64,000 nt of DNA from Theobroma cacao (Eukaryota; Streptophyta; Magnoliopsida; Malvales; Malvaceae), in NCBI RefSeq assembly GCF_000208745.1, contig NC_030853.1, forward strand, positions 16,296,193 through 16,360,192, given 5' to 3'. A program made the position numbers and the translations under genes. Within the stretch, counting starts at the first letter, position 1. The number at the start of each line of letters is the position of its first letter. Shown here piece after piece: positions 33,860-46,578 of the stretch. The notes below the pieces were generated by a model. The model saw only the letters and a list, made by a program, of their open reading frames with translations, did no database searches and was not told the DNA's origin.

Positions 33860-36849
33860 ATTTTGAAATTTATGTTCTTAATTTGACTTAGATTTGAGTT
33901 GAACTCAAATTGACAAAATAAGTTGATTTAATTACAACTTTCACAATTTACAAATACACATTCTTTTGAAATTATTCGATTCTTACCCAATTAACTTTTT
34001 ATTTAAATTTATTCAAAATTTCTTATCAAACGATTTTATTTAAGTTCAAAAATCACAATCAAATTATGCTAAATTTAAATTTAAATTATTAATTTGGATC
34101 TACCAAAAATTTGTAAATACAAAATAAAATGGTACAAATATTTATAATTATATTTAATTTTATCAGTCATAATAGCAGTCTTTAACCCAGGAAATTTCAA
34201 CCTAGAAAATATAACTTGAAATATTAAACAANCATAATAGCAGTCTTTAACCCAGGAAATTTCAACCTAGAAAATATAACTTGAAATATTAAACAAAATA
34301 AAAACATAAAAAATAAAAAAAATTAAAAGGGTAGAATAGCTCAGATTTTATAAGTGTAATAAGAAGTCTGTCATGCCCAAATTGAATAAGTCAGAATAAG
34401 AAATTATTTTTATAATCATTATTAACTCCATATCTTCCTTTTTCATTTAAAAAAAAACAAAAATCAAGAACAATGAGGCTCAAACATGCACAAACGTTGT
34501 CATTAGAGATTCTTTGGTCCTTAAAGTAAAAGAATTTAAGAAAAAAAAATCCAAATTAGAATCCAGAAACGTAAATATGTCATCATTGTCCTAATTTTGT
34601 AATAATTAATGGATGAATTAAACTTCCAATGAGAAAAACAAAGAATGGAGAAGAAGATTATGGGTGGTTAAGGAGAAAAATAGTTATTGCTTTTTATAAC
34701 TGCAAAAATAAAAATCCTTATTCTAAGCGATTTTAGGGTTTGTGGAAATAAGGGTGCTGTCTTTCTATAAATATATATCTAAGATAAGATATTGGAATTT
34801 TTTTTATAAAAGTGGAATTCAAACTTAATTGTTACAAAATAGATAAATTAATGTACTTATTATGGAATCAAATGATCAAGTAAGAAAATATTTATATATA
34901 TTTCTTAATACCATAAATTTTTTACACTTAAACATTTGGCTTACTAATAAGTATATGTATTATTTACTTAAAAATGTGTATTTTGTCAAATACTTTTTTC
35001 ATTTTAGTCCTTAAATACTTTAAATTTGTTCAATTTAATCCATGTACAATAAATTTTTGTTCAATTTAGTCCTTATGATGTGGTACAAATTTTGTTCTCA
35101 ACTTACCATGTCAGCATCGCCATGTGGCACCAACATGTCATCATGTCAATGCCACGTGGCACTGCCATGTCATCATATTGGTATCATGTCACCAAAATAT
35201 GCCATGTCAGCGTTGATGTCATCGTTGATGTCATCATTTTTAATGACAAAATTAGATGTCGTTAAGAGAATGGACTAATTTGAAGTAATTTTTAAAATCA
35301 ATAGACTAAATTGTTTTAATTTTAAGTACAAAAACTAAATTGAATAAGATGCATATGTACATGTACAGGGACTTATTGGCTATTTTGATCAAAATTATAT
35401 TCTAAATTTGACTTAGTTTTTAACTTGAGTTGAACTCAAATTAGCAAAATAAGTTAATTTAGTTATAACTTTCACAATTTATAAATACTCATTTTTTTGA
35501 AATTATTCAACCCTTCCCTAATTTACCCTTTATTTAAATTTACTCACAGTTTCTTATAAAACGATTTTATTTAAGTTTAAAAATCACAATCAAATTCTAC
35601 TAAAATTAAATTTAAATTATTAATTTGGATCTACAAAAAAATTGTAAATACAAAATAAAATGGTACAAATATATACAATTATATTTAACTCTACCACCAT
35701 AACTATAGTATTTAATCCAAATAATTTCAACCTAAAATATATAACCTGAATATTAAATAAAATAAAACATAAAAAAATAAACAAAACATTGAAGGGGTAG
35801 AGCAGCTCAGATTCTATGAATATAATAAAAGGTCTGTCATGCTCAAATTGAGCAAGTCAAAACAACGAATTACTTTTATAATCATCTCTAATTTCATATC
35901 TTCTTTCTTTATTTTTAAAAGAAAAAAACCACAAAAATAAAAAGAAATAACAATGAGACTCAAACACGCACAAATATTGTCATCAGAGAGTTGTTTGGTC
36001 CTTAAATTAAAAGAATTTAAGAAAAAAATCCAAATCAGAATCCAAAAACATAAATTTGTCATCATCGCCCTAATTTCGTAACAATTAATCGATGAATTAA
36101 ACTTTTAATGAGAAAAACAAAGAATAGAGAAGAAAGATTGAGGGGTGGTCAAGGAGAAGAGTATGTATTGCCTTTTATAACTGCAAAAATGAAATCTTAA
36201 TTCTAAGCCTTTTTAGAGTTTATGTAAATGACGATGCTATCCTTCTATAAGTATATATCCAAGATAAAATATTAGAACTTTTTTTATAAAAGGATAATTC
36301 AAACTTAATTTTTGCAAGATAGATGAATTAACGTGCCTATTATGGAATCAAATGATCAATTAAGAAAATATTTATATATTTATTAACACCATAAATCTTT
36401 TACACTTTAACATTTAACTTGTTAATAAGTATATGTATTATCTATGTAAAATTTATATTTATATATTTTTTAATTTAGTCCCTAAATATTTCAATTTTGT
36501 TCAATTTAGTTTCTGTACTATAGATTTTTGCTCAATTTAATCCCTATAACGCGATATATTTTAAAATTTTTTTTCTCTATCTACCACGTCAGCATTGCCA
36601 CGTGGCACGACATGTTAGCATGTTAGTGCCACATGGTACTGCCACATCATCATATCGGTACCACATCACTAAAATGTGGCACGTCAGTGCTGATATCATC
36701 CCTTTTAACGGTAAAATTAGATGTCTTTAGGTGAAAAGACTAAATTGAAACAATTCTTAAAATCAATGAACTAAATTACTTCGATTTTGAGTACAGAGAC
36801 TAAATTGAACAAAATGCATGAACATAGAAACTGGTGAGTATTTGGACTA
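33860..36849. repeat. Direct tandem duplication of about 1.5 kb inside the element
   Basis: Long phrases recur about 1.48-1.53 kb apart. ATTTGACTTA is at 33881 and 35406. GAGAAAAACAAAGAAT is at 34631 and 36110. TATTATGGAATCAAATGATCAA is near 34858 and 36338. Copies differ at many positions, so the duplication is not recent. The spacing changes by about 45 bp across the copy, partly because copy one contains the 64-bp duplication beside the N. Confidence 0.85.
34168..34296. repeat. Exact 64-bp direct repeat flanking a single N
   Basis: Bases 34168-34231 and 34233-34296 are identical and are separated only by N at 34232. The second copy of the enclosing 1.5-kb duplication has the segment once. 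This looks like an assembly join rather than biology. Confidence 0.9.
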
Positions 36850-37403
36850 ATTTTTAATAGCAACTGGAATTCTGAATACTCAATCTTGCATATCGTCATT
36901 TCCAAGTAGGTCAATAAGCTAAGCCCCCAGATTTCATTAGGTATTATTCTGAATATTGGATTATAAGATATTTAGCCAAATAACAAAAAAAAATTACATA
37001 AATTGAAATAAGCATACTTATTTAGAAGATTTGTATAAAATATTATCACTTAAATTAAGGTTGGACATCCTTATCACTTTAAACTATAAAGAGATCATTT
37101 TCTAAATAACTAAATCAACCTTCCTAGAAAAAAATTAATCTAAAATATTCAAAATATCTAGGAAAAAGGACAAAAATTCCATCAATGTAGTAGAGGTACT
37201 CGTATTTCGTAGACTTGCCTACTTGAATCCCTATCTAAATCCGTTAATTAGTTAAAATTTTAATAAAAAGGAAATAAAGATATAAAGATATAATACTATT
37301 TTTATTTAAAAATTATGAATCCATTTGGTAATCGGAAAATAATTTATTACGAAAATTTTTTTTTGTATAAAATATTTTACGAGAAAATTTAGGCTCCATT
37401 TAG
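36850..37403. other. AT-rich intergenic stretch, no gene seen
   Basis: No supported feature. Sequence at about 37310-37395 (CCATTTGGTAATCGGAAAAT) resembles the end of another TIR element, but I could not confirm a matching right end. Confidence 0.4.
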
Positions 37404-39452
37404 TAAAGTAGGTGTTTGCTATTTTTTTATTTTTGTTTGTAGAATTATAAAAACACTAACAAAAAACATATTTGGTAACTCTATTTTTGTTTTTTCTTTT
37501 TTGAAATCGTTTTTTAAATTGGTGGAAAAAACACAAACACAAAAAATGTGTTTTATATTTTTTTATTTTTGTTTTCAAAACAAAAAAAAAAACATGCTGA
37601 ACCACCTCATCCCAATTAGACCAACACCAAACCACCACTCTCACTTTTTTTTCTTTGTTTCTCTCTTTTCCAATTACCACACTCTAAATCCTTTTGAAAC
37701 ATTTTTAAAAATAACCCTTAAAGATAAGATGTTTTCAAAAATAACTCTTTTTATAATTTTAACTATTTTTAATCAAATTGGACAAAATTACCCTTTAATG
37801 AAATTACACGCCATATACAAAAACATGTTACACACTATAGTTAGGTTGTTACACATTATGTACAAAAACATGTGACACGTCATGGTTAGGTTGTTACACA
37901 TGTCATATGCAAAACATGTGACGCCATAATTAGGTTATTACACGTTATATACAAAAATATGTGACACGTCATGGTTAAGTTGTTACACATGCCATGTACA
38001 AAAACATCTAGCACGCTATAGTTAGGTTGTTACACGCCATATACAAAAACATGTTACACGCCATGTATAAAAACATGTGATACATCATAGTTAGGTTGTT
38101 ACACGTCATGGTTAGGTTGTTACATGCTATGTATAAAAATATGTTACACGTCATGGTTAGGTTGTTACATGCTATGTATAAAAATATGTGACACGTCATG
38201 ATTAGGTTGTTACATGTCATGTACAAAAACACGTGACATGTCATAGTTATGTTGTTACATGCCATGTACAAAAATATGTGACATGTCATGGTTAGATTGT
38301 TACATATCATATTGAAAAAAAATATTGTTGTTACACGCCATGTTGAAAAAAATATTATTGTTATACACCATATTCAAAAACATTTTGTTATACTTTAATA
38401 CCTAAAATGTTGTTGTTACTTATGAACCAAAATTTCAAATCTTCTTAACTCTCTTCATTTTTTTTTTTTGACAATTTAGCACCAATTAAAGTGTTTCTAA
38501 CATGTTTTCATAAATTAAAACACAAATTTTCTTATCTGAAACACCTATTTTGACTAAAAATAAAAAAAAATTCCCTTTGAAAACCTAGGTTTATAAATTT
38601 CAAATTTTTGATTTTATTTGTGTCTAGGTCTCAAATTGATATAATAAAAAGCTATTTCAAACATCTGTGATCATTTTTATCATTTTAGTTTATCTAAAAT
38701 ACCTAAAAATCAAATTCTCCAAATAGCCACCCGCCCAAGCAGATCAAAACCATCGCTTGGTGTCTTAAAAACGTAGTAAAGAGAAATTTGAAAATGCGGG
38801 GGAGAGAAATTGAGAGCATAACAAACGAATGCCGAAAAGAAAAATCGATAAAATTAGAAAGAGTGGAAGTGTGAGAGAGAGAAATCGGAAGCACAGATGG
38901 AGAGAAATTGTTATGAATGGTTTAATTTATTTGAAATAGTTTTAAAGGTATTTTTGTCAAGTCATGACTAAATATGACTAAAAATAATTAAAATTATTTT
39001 GATGATTATTTTTGAAATGCTCTTATCAAGAAAGGTTATTCTTCATAATTTTCTCAATCTCTTTTTCTATTTTTCTGTCTAATTTGTTTGCTTTTTCACC
39101 TCAAGCGAGTTTTTTCATATTTGATCCACGTCAGTCGAGTTTTTTTTTCTTTTCTTCTGTTTTTCTTTTTGACTTTATTTTATCTTTTAGATTTGATTTA
39201 TTATTTCTAGAGACTTTAGGTGCTTGTATAGAACAATGTTTTTTCTTATTTTATGTCATTTTATCTGCGAGTTATGATAACTATGTTCAAATTTCCCTGG
39301 TCATGTTTTTATGTATTTATTTTTAAAAGTTTCTTATAATAGGAATATTTCCAAACGTGTTTTATTTTTATTTAAAAAAAAAACAAAAACAATGTTTATA
39401 TTTTTACTTAGAAAAGAAAACAAAATAGATTAGGTTATCAAACGCTACTTTA
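37404..39452. mobile_element. Non-autonomous TIR element carrying a minisatellite
   Basis: The left end TAAAGTAGGTGTTTGCTA and the reverse complement of the right end (TAAAGTAGCGTTTGATAA) match apart from a few bases. Both ends continue into poly-T/TTTTTGTTTT subterminal sequence. The interior holds a 45-bp minisatellite and no transposase. The outer boundary and target duplication are unresolved, so the superfamily is not assigned. Confidence 0.5.
37805..38370. repeat. 45-bp minisatellite, about 11-12 copies
   Basis: The unit reads roughly TTGTTACACGCCATGTACAA followed by AAACATGTGACACGTCATGGTTAGG, with variants; a few half units occur. On the minus strand 38310-38008 stays open as a 15-residue repeat (MACNNLTMTCHIFLY-like), which follows from 45 being a multiple of three. 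Imperfect palindromic CATGT/ACATG and CACGT words recur in every unit. Confidence 0.85.
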
Positions 39453-40385
39453 ATGTCTTTTTTATTTAGATAAACTATAGAAATATTTTCTATTGTTTGA
39501 ATAATACTCTAGAAAATATTTTTCATAATCACTAGTGGAGTTTTTTAGATGTTAAAATGATAAATAAGAGTTTATTACAAAACATTTAGTTTTCACATTA
39601 AAATTAAGAATGAAAATGAAAATGAAAATGAAAAAGAAAAAATCAAGAATGATATTTTCAAAAGTATTTAACCACATATTGAAATTAAAATAAATTCTAA
39701 TTTTCAAAAAAAAATTTGATCTCATTATTTTTTTTACCATAACACTATAAAAATATCAATATTCATCCATTGTGTAAAACATACAAAACCTATATTTATA
39801 AATGTGTATTTGTCAAATGATACACATTGAAATATTTTTTGCTATAATTATTAGTAAGATTTATTTAATTTATAAATTAAAATATTAATTTCATTGATTG
39901 ATTTTATTAAAAATATGTAGTTTTTTAATTTTAATAGTATTGAATAATTTAAATATTAATATTTTTAATTTTTTAATATTTTAAGTTAAGTATTAGTATA
40001 AAAACATTTTTTCTATTTTCCAAAAAATATTTTATAATTTCTAAAAAAGGGATATTTTACGTTATTAATGGTTTTTTTTATTAATTTGTAAAATGTTTTT
40101 CAAAGAACATTTTATGTCAAAACAAGCCATCCTATATTTAAATGAAACTACATTACTTAAATAAGTAAGCCAACTAAGTAACAGCTAATTTGCTCCACCT
40201 GCTCTTCTGCAAAATCCCATTGAGCATCAATATGTAGTCAAATCCGACGAAATCTACCAGACACCGTTGCTAAATCTCCCAATCCATTAACCTCCGTCGC
40301 CAATTTAAAAGACAAAAAGGAAAACCTCTCCTTCCTTCTTCCACTTTCATTTTCCAGCAAAACCAAAAAAAAAAACCCAAAAACC
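39453..40385. other. Upstream region of the saccharopine-dehydrogenase-like gene
   Basis: Extremely AT-rich DNA with a GAAAAT tandem run (about 39612-39636) and, nearer the gene, probable promoter and 5' UTR. No other gene is seen. Confidence 0.45.
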
Positions 40386-43300
40386 ATGCAAACATCGCAA
40401 CTCCAAAACCCCTCTCTTCTGTATGACATAATTATCTTAGGAGCCTCAGGCTTTACTGGCAAATATGTAGTAAAAGAGGCCTTAAAATTTCTCAACACAC
40501 CGGCTTCTCCTCTTAAAAATTTAGCCATTGCTGGTCGTAGCCATGAGAAGCTTGTTAGGACGCTTCAATGGGCAGCTCATCCTAACCCCCTTCCTCCATC
40601 TGTTAGTATTATCACTGCTGATACTACTGACCGACCTTCTCTTTTGAGTCTTTGTAGGCAAACTAAGGTTTTGCTTAACTGTGTTGGGCCTTTTAGGATC
40701 CATGGTGAGCCTGTTGTTGCTGCTTGCGCCTCTTCTGGGTACTCTTTTGGCCTTTTTCGAAGTTTTTAATATTCTTGTTTGTGTATTTGAAGTTTCAGAT
40801 TTGTTGTTAAATGGTGCAAAATTGGGTTTTATTTTTTTTTTGGGTTCTTGAGTGCTAATGATGTATAAATGTGTGATCCATTAGCTTTTATTTATGGATT
40901 TTTATTGTTAAAATGAATGTTATATTCAGAGCATGTTGGAAATGAATGAATCTTCAATCTTGAGAGTAAAGACCTTGGATAGGATACCAATATTTGGGGT
41001 ATTTAGCAAATTAGGGGATGATAATGTTGTTGGCCCTGCCCTTTCTGCCCCGGCTTCTTTTTTTGGTCTCTAGAAAGTTATTGCTAATCTTGATTATGTA
41101 GAGGCATGTATTTGGTTTATTGCCAAATGGTGGAAATGTTGGGTTTTGAAGGATTCTGGATGTCGATGATGCATAAAGTTATGATCTTTTAGTTTGTTCG
41201 CTGAACAGTTACTGTTGAAATAAGTGTTATTAGATAATTGAGATGGGTGGAAATAGGCTGTGAAAACGAAATCTTGAAAGTGAAAGCCTTCAATAGGCTA
41301 ATGATTCTTGGGAAGGCTTCTGAATTACATGATAATTGATGGTTTTACAAGTGACATTAAGTTTAGAGAGACTTTCTGCCTGTATGGTGTCATCTGTTAA
41401 CTGATGGAATCTCATGCTACTATTGCATACATAATTGGGTATTGGATACATATTCTTATGTTCCTGTCGTACACTTGTAGCTTAGTTATATTGTTGGTTC
41501 ATGGTAATGATAAGTACAGTAGTCAGTAGCTTAATGTATTGTAAAATTAATCATCTTTTTCCCACATTTAGTTTTGCTCTGTCTATAATTTCCTTTTTGC
41601 TTTGATATGCCTTGCACTCTATTTAGATGAGGATTAAAATTGAATTGAATTAGTTGAGTTATCAGAAGTATTTAATCAGTTGAATTAGTTGTTCTGACCA
41701 TTAATCTCTCTAATTTAAAATTTTTGATTATAATAAATTCCAAAGTAATATATTTAATTGTTTTTTTATTATGCTAGGTGTGATTATTTGGATATAAGTG
41801 GGGAGCCTGAGTTCATGGAAAGAATGGAGGCAAAATACCATGAAAAGGCTGTGGAGACAGGTTCTTTGGTTGTTTCAGCATGTGGATTTGATTCCATTCC
41901 TGCTGAAATGGGTTTTATGTTCAATTCCAGGCAGTGGGTGGCCCCTGCTGTACCAAACCATGTCGATGCGTATGTGAGTTTGGAGTCTGATAAAAGAATT
42001 GTTGGGAACTTTGGAACATACGAATCAGCAGTTTTGGGTGTTGCGAACATGGATAAGCTGCAGGAATTCAGGAGTTCTAGACCTAAGAGACCTAGACCAG
42101 TGGTGAGCAATTGTTCTCCATTTTCTTTTGCTTAGAGATACCCTAGTGGTTCATTGTTTAACAAAGACATCAGTTGCTGCAGGACGGCTATTATGATTTT
42201 CTAAATATTTAGGAATTCAATGGTGGTTTGCTTTGTTTTAGTTTCCAACCTCATCTCACTATAAGTGATTTTTTTCCTTATTGTAGTATTATTTAATTAT
42301 ATCCTCTAGTTGGTTAGTTTGGAAATTGAGGAGGACAAATAACTTGTGGATCTTAGTTATACAAAATGTCAGATTTAAGGAAATCAAGCTTCATTAATCT
42401 TGTCCTAATGCAACTATTGGCCTTCTTCTTTTGGGTTTACAGCTGTTGACGGCAACTAGATCTGGGGCCTGCTCATTTTACCTTCTATATTTTATAGATT
42501 TTACTTCATCATTCCTAAATATGTTTGGCTTTGTGGGTCATCCCTAAGTAGGAAGGCAGATCCTAAACAGGTTTTATTTGCACTGCTATACAATGTGCAA
42601 GCACCTTCATTATGATGCTCAGTGGCACCTGGTTTGCTTGTAGTATCGATCAAGGAAGGCAAGTTGCTACTACCTTTTGTAGCAGCACATATCACCGACT
42701 ATGATGGCAGATGTGCTACTGATGACTAAAACACGGTGGTGGGAACATTAATGGTGAAAATGAAGCCAAAGGCACATGTTGGTGGTAGCACTGGTTGTAC
42801 CATGGTAGCCACTTCTTCCTTCACCACCATCCCATGAAGTAGTCATGATTGGTGGTAATGGCCATGGAGTAGGAATAGGTGGCTGAAGTGATGAAGGAGT
42901 CTGTACCTGTGGCAAATGCTTTGAAGATGTTGGTAGGGTTGGAAACCTAGGGCTAGGTGGCTGCAGTAATAAATACTGATGGTAACATATCTTTGGGTAT
43001 ATAGATAATAATGGTAGTTGCTGTGTTGTTGGTAGTGATGGTGCTGATGTTCATGGAAAGACCATGGTGTATGCATTTTTATATTGGAGGTATTGGTTCT
43101 TACTTCTTACAGCACAGAGATTTATATTGTAGGAATAATGGTACTAACAGCAACAAAAGTGATGAGGTTACCGGTGAAATTTACATTGATCGGCTGGTAT
43201 TGGAGTGGTAATAATAGTGCTGGGATTGGTTGGCAGAAGTGCTGAGCTAGCTGCAGTTGGAGGCAGAGGTGGGTGGATAATGGTGTTGCCTGTGATAGCA

Positions 43301-44411
43301 TCTTTTGACGTAGTTCAATATTTGACATGGGCATTGCTATTAGTTTTGAATTTATGTGGGATTGGATTTCATATTTCTCTCTGGTATTCTATGGTTAAAA
43401 TATAATCATTTTTGCAATATAATGCACCTGAGGTTGAGTATGAGAAAATACAGTTTGTAATTGTGCTTATTTTTTACCCTGTTGCTAGTAGAAGTCATAA
43501 ACCCTTGTGCCAAAAGGTTGGTGTGATGCTGTGAAATCAAGACTTATGTGAATCCCACCAGGGGCTTCTTGAATGATGGATCACGTTATTAATTAAGTCT
43601 TAGGCTTTGGAATTATGTTATCCTTAAGTTGAATCTTACATATTCAAAATTAATAATTACGAGTTTCTAAAAGATTTATCTTATGGTGTCCAGTAACAAT
43701 GGTTTACTTGCATGGTTGCAGATTCCTGGTCCACCTCCTTCCAGAGGACCAATGATAGAACACCAGGAGAAAATCGGACTTAAGGCCGTAAGGCTACCTT
43801 CTGCAGATGCTGTAGTTGTTCGAAGGACTCTTGTTACTCTGATAGAGAACCCCCATGGCCTACCTGGGGTTAATGAAAGTGTTGAACATAGTGACAAGAG
43901 GGAGGCCTTCTGGTCATCAGTGAAGCCAGCTCATTTTGGCGTGAAAATAGGATCTAAGTCCTTGTTGGGCATCTATCGGATCATCGGAGTGGGGATGTTC
44001 ATTGGTCTCTTAGGCAGAACTTCTTTTGGGAGGTGGCTTCTCTTGAAATTTCCCTCATTTTTCAGCCTTGGATGGTTTCGAAAGAAGGGTCCCTCTGAGG
44101 ATGAGGTAAGAAGTGCATCATTTAAGATGTGGTTTGTTGGATATGGTTTTAGTGACAGCAGTCTCGCTTCACAAGCAAACTCAAAACCTGACATGCAAAT
44201 AATAACAAGAGTGATGGGACCTGAGATTGGCTATGTGACTACTCCCATAGTACTACTTCAATGCGCTCTTATACTTTTGAGCCAACGTGAAAGCCTGCCC
44301 AAGGGAGGAGCTTTTACCCCTGGGGTTGTATTTGGCCCACATCTCGAAGAACGGCTGCAAGAGAATGGAATATCATTTGATCTGATTTCAAAGTGTGCAC
44401 TGCCTGCTTAA
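40386..44411 (+). CDS. Saccharopine-dehydrogenase-like oxidoreductase (SCCPDH-like)
   Basis: Three exons, 40386-40738, 41778-42102 and 43722-44411, join in phase to 455 residues, the usual length for this family. An N-terminal Rossmann fold carries LGASGFTG (GxxGxxG, residues 19-25). LLNCVGPFRIHGEPVV and, across the first splice junction, SSGCDYLDISGEPEFMERM follow, then SACGFDSIPAEMG and GNFGTYESA. A hydrophobic stretch lies at about 306-325 and ESLPKGGAFTPGVVFG near the end. It closely resembles Arabidopsis At5g39410 as remembered and animal SCCPDH. Despite the name it is not part of the bifunctional lysine-degrading enzyme LKR/SDH. The true substrate is unknown, and animal relatives associate with membranes and lipid droplets. 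A nucleotide cofactor (NAD or NADP) is inferred from the fold. Confidence 0.94.
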
Positions 44412-46307
44412 ACTGGTAGCCTGGTGCGGACTTGCTCGTCTTTCTGGGAAATATAACAAAGCCATGGTCTTGGAACAATTTCCTTTCGATGAATAACATA
44501 CCAACACTTGAAAATAATAAAATTCAAACTTGTTTCCAGTGAGTTCTGATTGTAATAAATGTCTGTGTTGCTGAAGCTATTTATTGTCTCTTCGACACAA
44601 TTTCTTTAAAGCAAACTGAGGAAAAGCTCCCTTTGTAGTTGATGGAAAAATTGCGTAGGTCTCTTCTCTGTGAACAAGCCATGAGAAATGTGACAAAAGG
44701 TGGTAACACAAGCATAACAATTCCTTTGTCCCCCAGTCCTTTTCTAGCATGCCTGTGGCTATTCAAAACTAATTTTACCTCCCCATCTTTCCAACAAATC
44801 ACACAAATGCGAGTCTAAATATAATGTACTGCTGAACTCTGCTTTCTTGAATGAAATTTTCTTTATTAGAATTTACAACCAGCCTTCCACTCTCCTGCTG
44901 CCCTGCCAGGGAATCTGAGTATTGTAGGGAAAGAACAAGCCTCCTGAAAAATTGGAGCCATTTTCCTTTCAAAAAATACCGGCCCTACTATGCCAGAGGT
45001 GTGAGGTGATTCAGATTACTTTTAAGACTCTTCAAAACAGTCTAAACCTATTTGCTTAGATTTCTGCTTCATGTCACTTGATTTAAGGGAACAGGTTGTC
45101 ATCAATAGAATATGTACAAAAGCAAAATCTAGTCAATGCAAACACAAGGAAAATTGAGTTGCCCGGATTCACACAAAAATTAAGTTCTTTTTAATCGAAA
45201 TTAAGAGAAATGAAGCAAAGAATGCATCTAAATTTTTTATACATTCTGAGAATATGATTTCAGATATATAGTGTTGGAATGACGTGAAACTCAGAGATAA
45301 CAATTATCATACGCATCAAAAAATAAAAATTTAAACTTACTATGTCATGTTGTCACTCATGAATCATTTTGGTGGTTTTAATACAAACAAAACTAGAAGA
45401 GAAATAATAAAAAAATAATATTATCTTACCAAGTGATGTGGCTATCACGATGATACCTGTTCCTTGTCTAACCCATGAACACAACAAAAGGAGCAAAGAA
45501 TTTGAGCCATTCAAATGCTTAACCTCCAACCATTGCACGCATGGTTACACTTGAACTTTTATAAGGAGGGAGCTTTCTCAATTATGCCTTTGTGTTAGTA
45601 AGGTGAACAACAACTTGTCCTCTCCGCATCACTCTCTTCTTAGCCGAAAAAAAAAGTTGGAAACTATTTTTCAAGTCACTTAAGAAAGTGTGCGGCTAGG
45701 CTTTCTTGTTAGTTTCCTGAGGACTCAAAAACCTTTAATGTTTCAGTTGTATTATGAGGAGTAGCTGAAAAGTAATATTGATGTTGAGGTTAATTAACTT
45801 CTTAAATTGCAAATAAGGCTTCAATATTATGACCTTTTATAATATTGGTACAATACTTAATTAAACCTTTTTAATTAAGTCATTGTAAATTAAAATTAAA
45901 ATTAAATTAAATTTATTTTATTTATTTGCAATAAGGCTTTAATATTATAACTAATTATAATATTGGCCTTATACTTAATTAAATTTTTTTAATTAAGTCC
46001 TTAGAAGTTCAAAACCTAGTGTATGATATAAGTTCAAATCACACTCCCAATTTATTTCATAATGCAACTTATTATGTGTTCGCCATTAGGTTCCTTACAT
46101 ATTGACAATGGAAGTGAATTATAATTTTTATTAAATTAATTAATTCAATTCTATAGATTAAGATTGATATATAACAATGTATTATAACCACTCAATTGTT
46201 AGGAGAGTCAAAGGGTTCTTTGACAATCTTTCAGTGTACAGTCTATCAGTGTAATTCATTTTCTCATCATATATCCCGAAAATAATAAGAGTATGGTGCA
46301 GTGTCTA
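44412..46307. other. Intergenic; includes a degenerate duplication of about 117 bp
   Basis: After the 3' UTR there is no gene. At about 45810-46010 the phrase AAGGCTTCAATATTATGACC through TTTTTAATTAAGTC occurs twice, about 117 bp apart, with differences. The stretch from about 46010 looks like an interspersed repeat that continues after the hAT insertion at 49844. Confidence 0.5.
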
Positions 46308-46315
46308 CTCTTATT
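46308..46315. repeat. Left hAT target-site duplication CTCTTATT
   Basis: Identical to the 8 bp at 49836-49843 on the other side of the element. Confidence 0.85.
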
Positions 46316-46578
46316 TAGGGATATCAACGGGTAAGGTACTTGTTAATTTCGAGGTACTCAAACCCTAACCCTATTAAAAATCAAATATCCTAACCCTATT
46401 AACTACTTGAATAATTTTAAAAATGATTACCATAACCCTAATACATTCCCACTATCCTCTAATTACCTTAACCTGTTTAAATACTTGATTAGATAAAAAA
46501 GTTATTAAAATCTTTTTCATGGATACCCAATTACCCAATTAACTATTCTAATCTCATAACTTCCCTTTAGATTTATGA

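Larger units (their letters stand above)
33287..36849. mobile_element. Long-TIR (MULE/foldback-like) element with duplicated body
   Basis: The left arm (33287 to about 33760) begins TGGTCAAAATA, carries GGGACTAAATTGAATAAAA-type sequence and then CTTACTTGATTATTTGATTC. It is the inverted copy of about 34795-35390 and again of about 36275-36849, which ends TATTTGGACTA. The internal body plus right arm occurs twice as a direct repeat (about 33860-35395 and 35396-36849). The family carries alternating ATGTGGCAC/CACGTGG words. There is no transposase ORF. Flanking ATTTTTAA on both sides supports one insertion unit of about 3.56 kb. Confidence 0.75.

Noticed and set aside
38008..38310. Minus-strand ORF with a 15-residue repeat
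   Set aside because: Direct by-product of the 45-bp minisatellite, rich in Cys/Met/Tyr by chance of the unit.
37310..40130. A larger TIR element enclosing the 37.4-39.5 kb element
   Set aside because: The left CCATTTGGTAATCGGAAAAT and right-end text are only weakly alike; the ends could not be matched.
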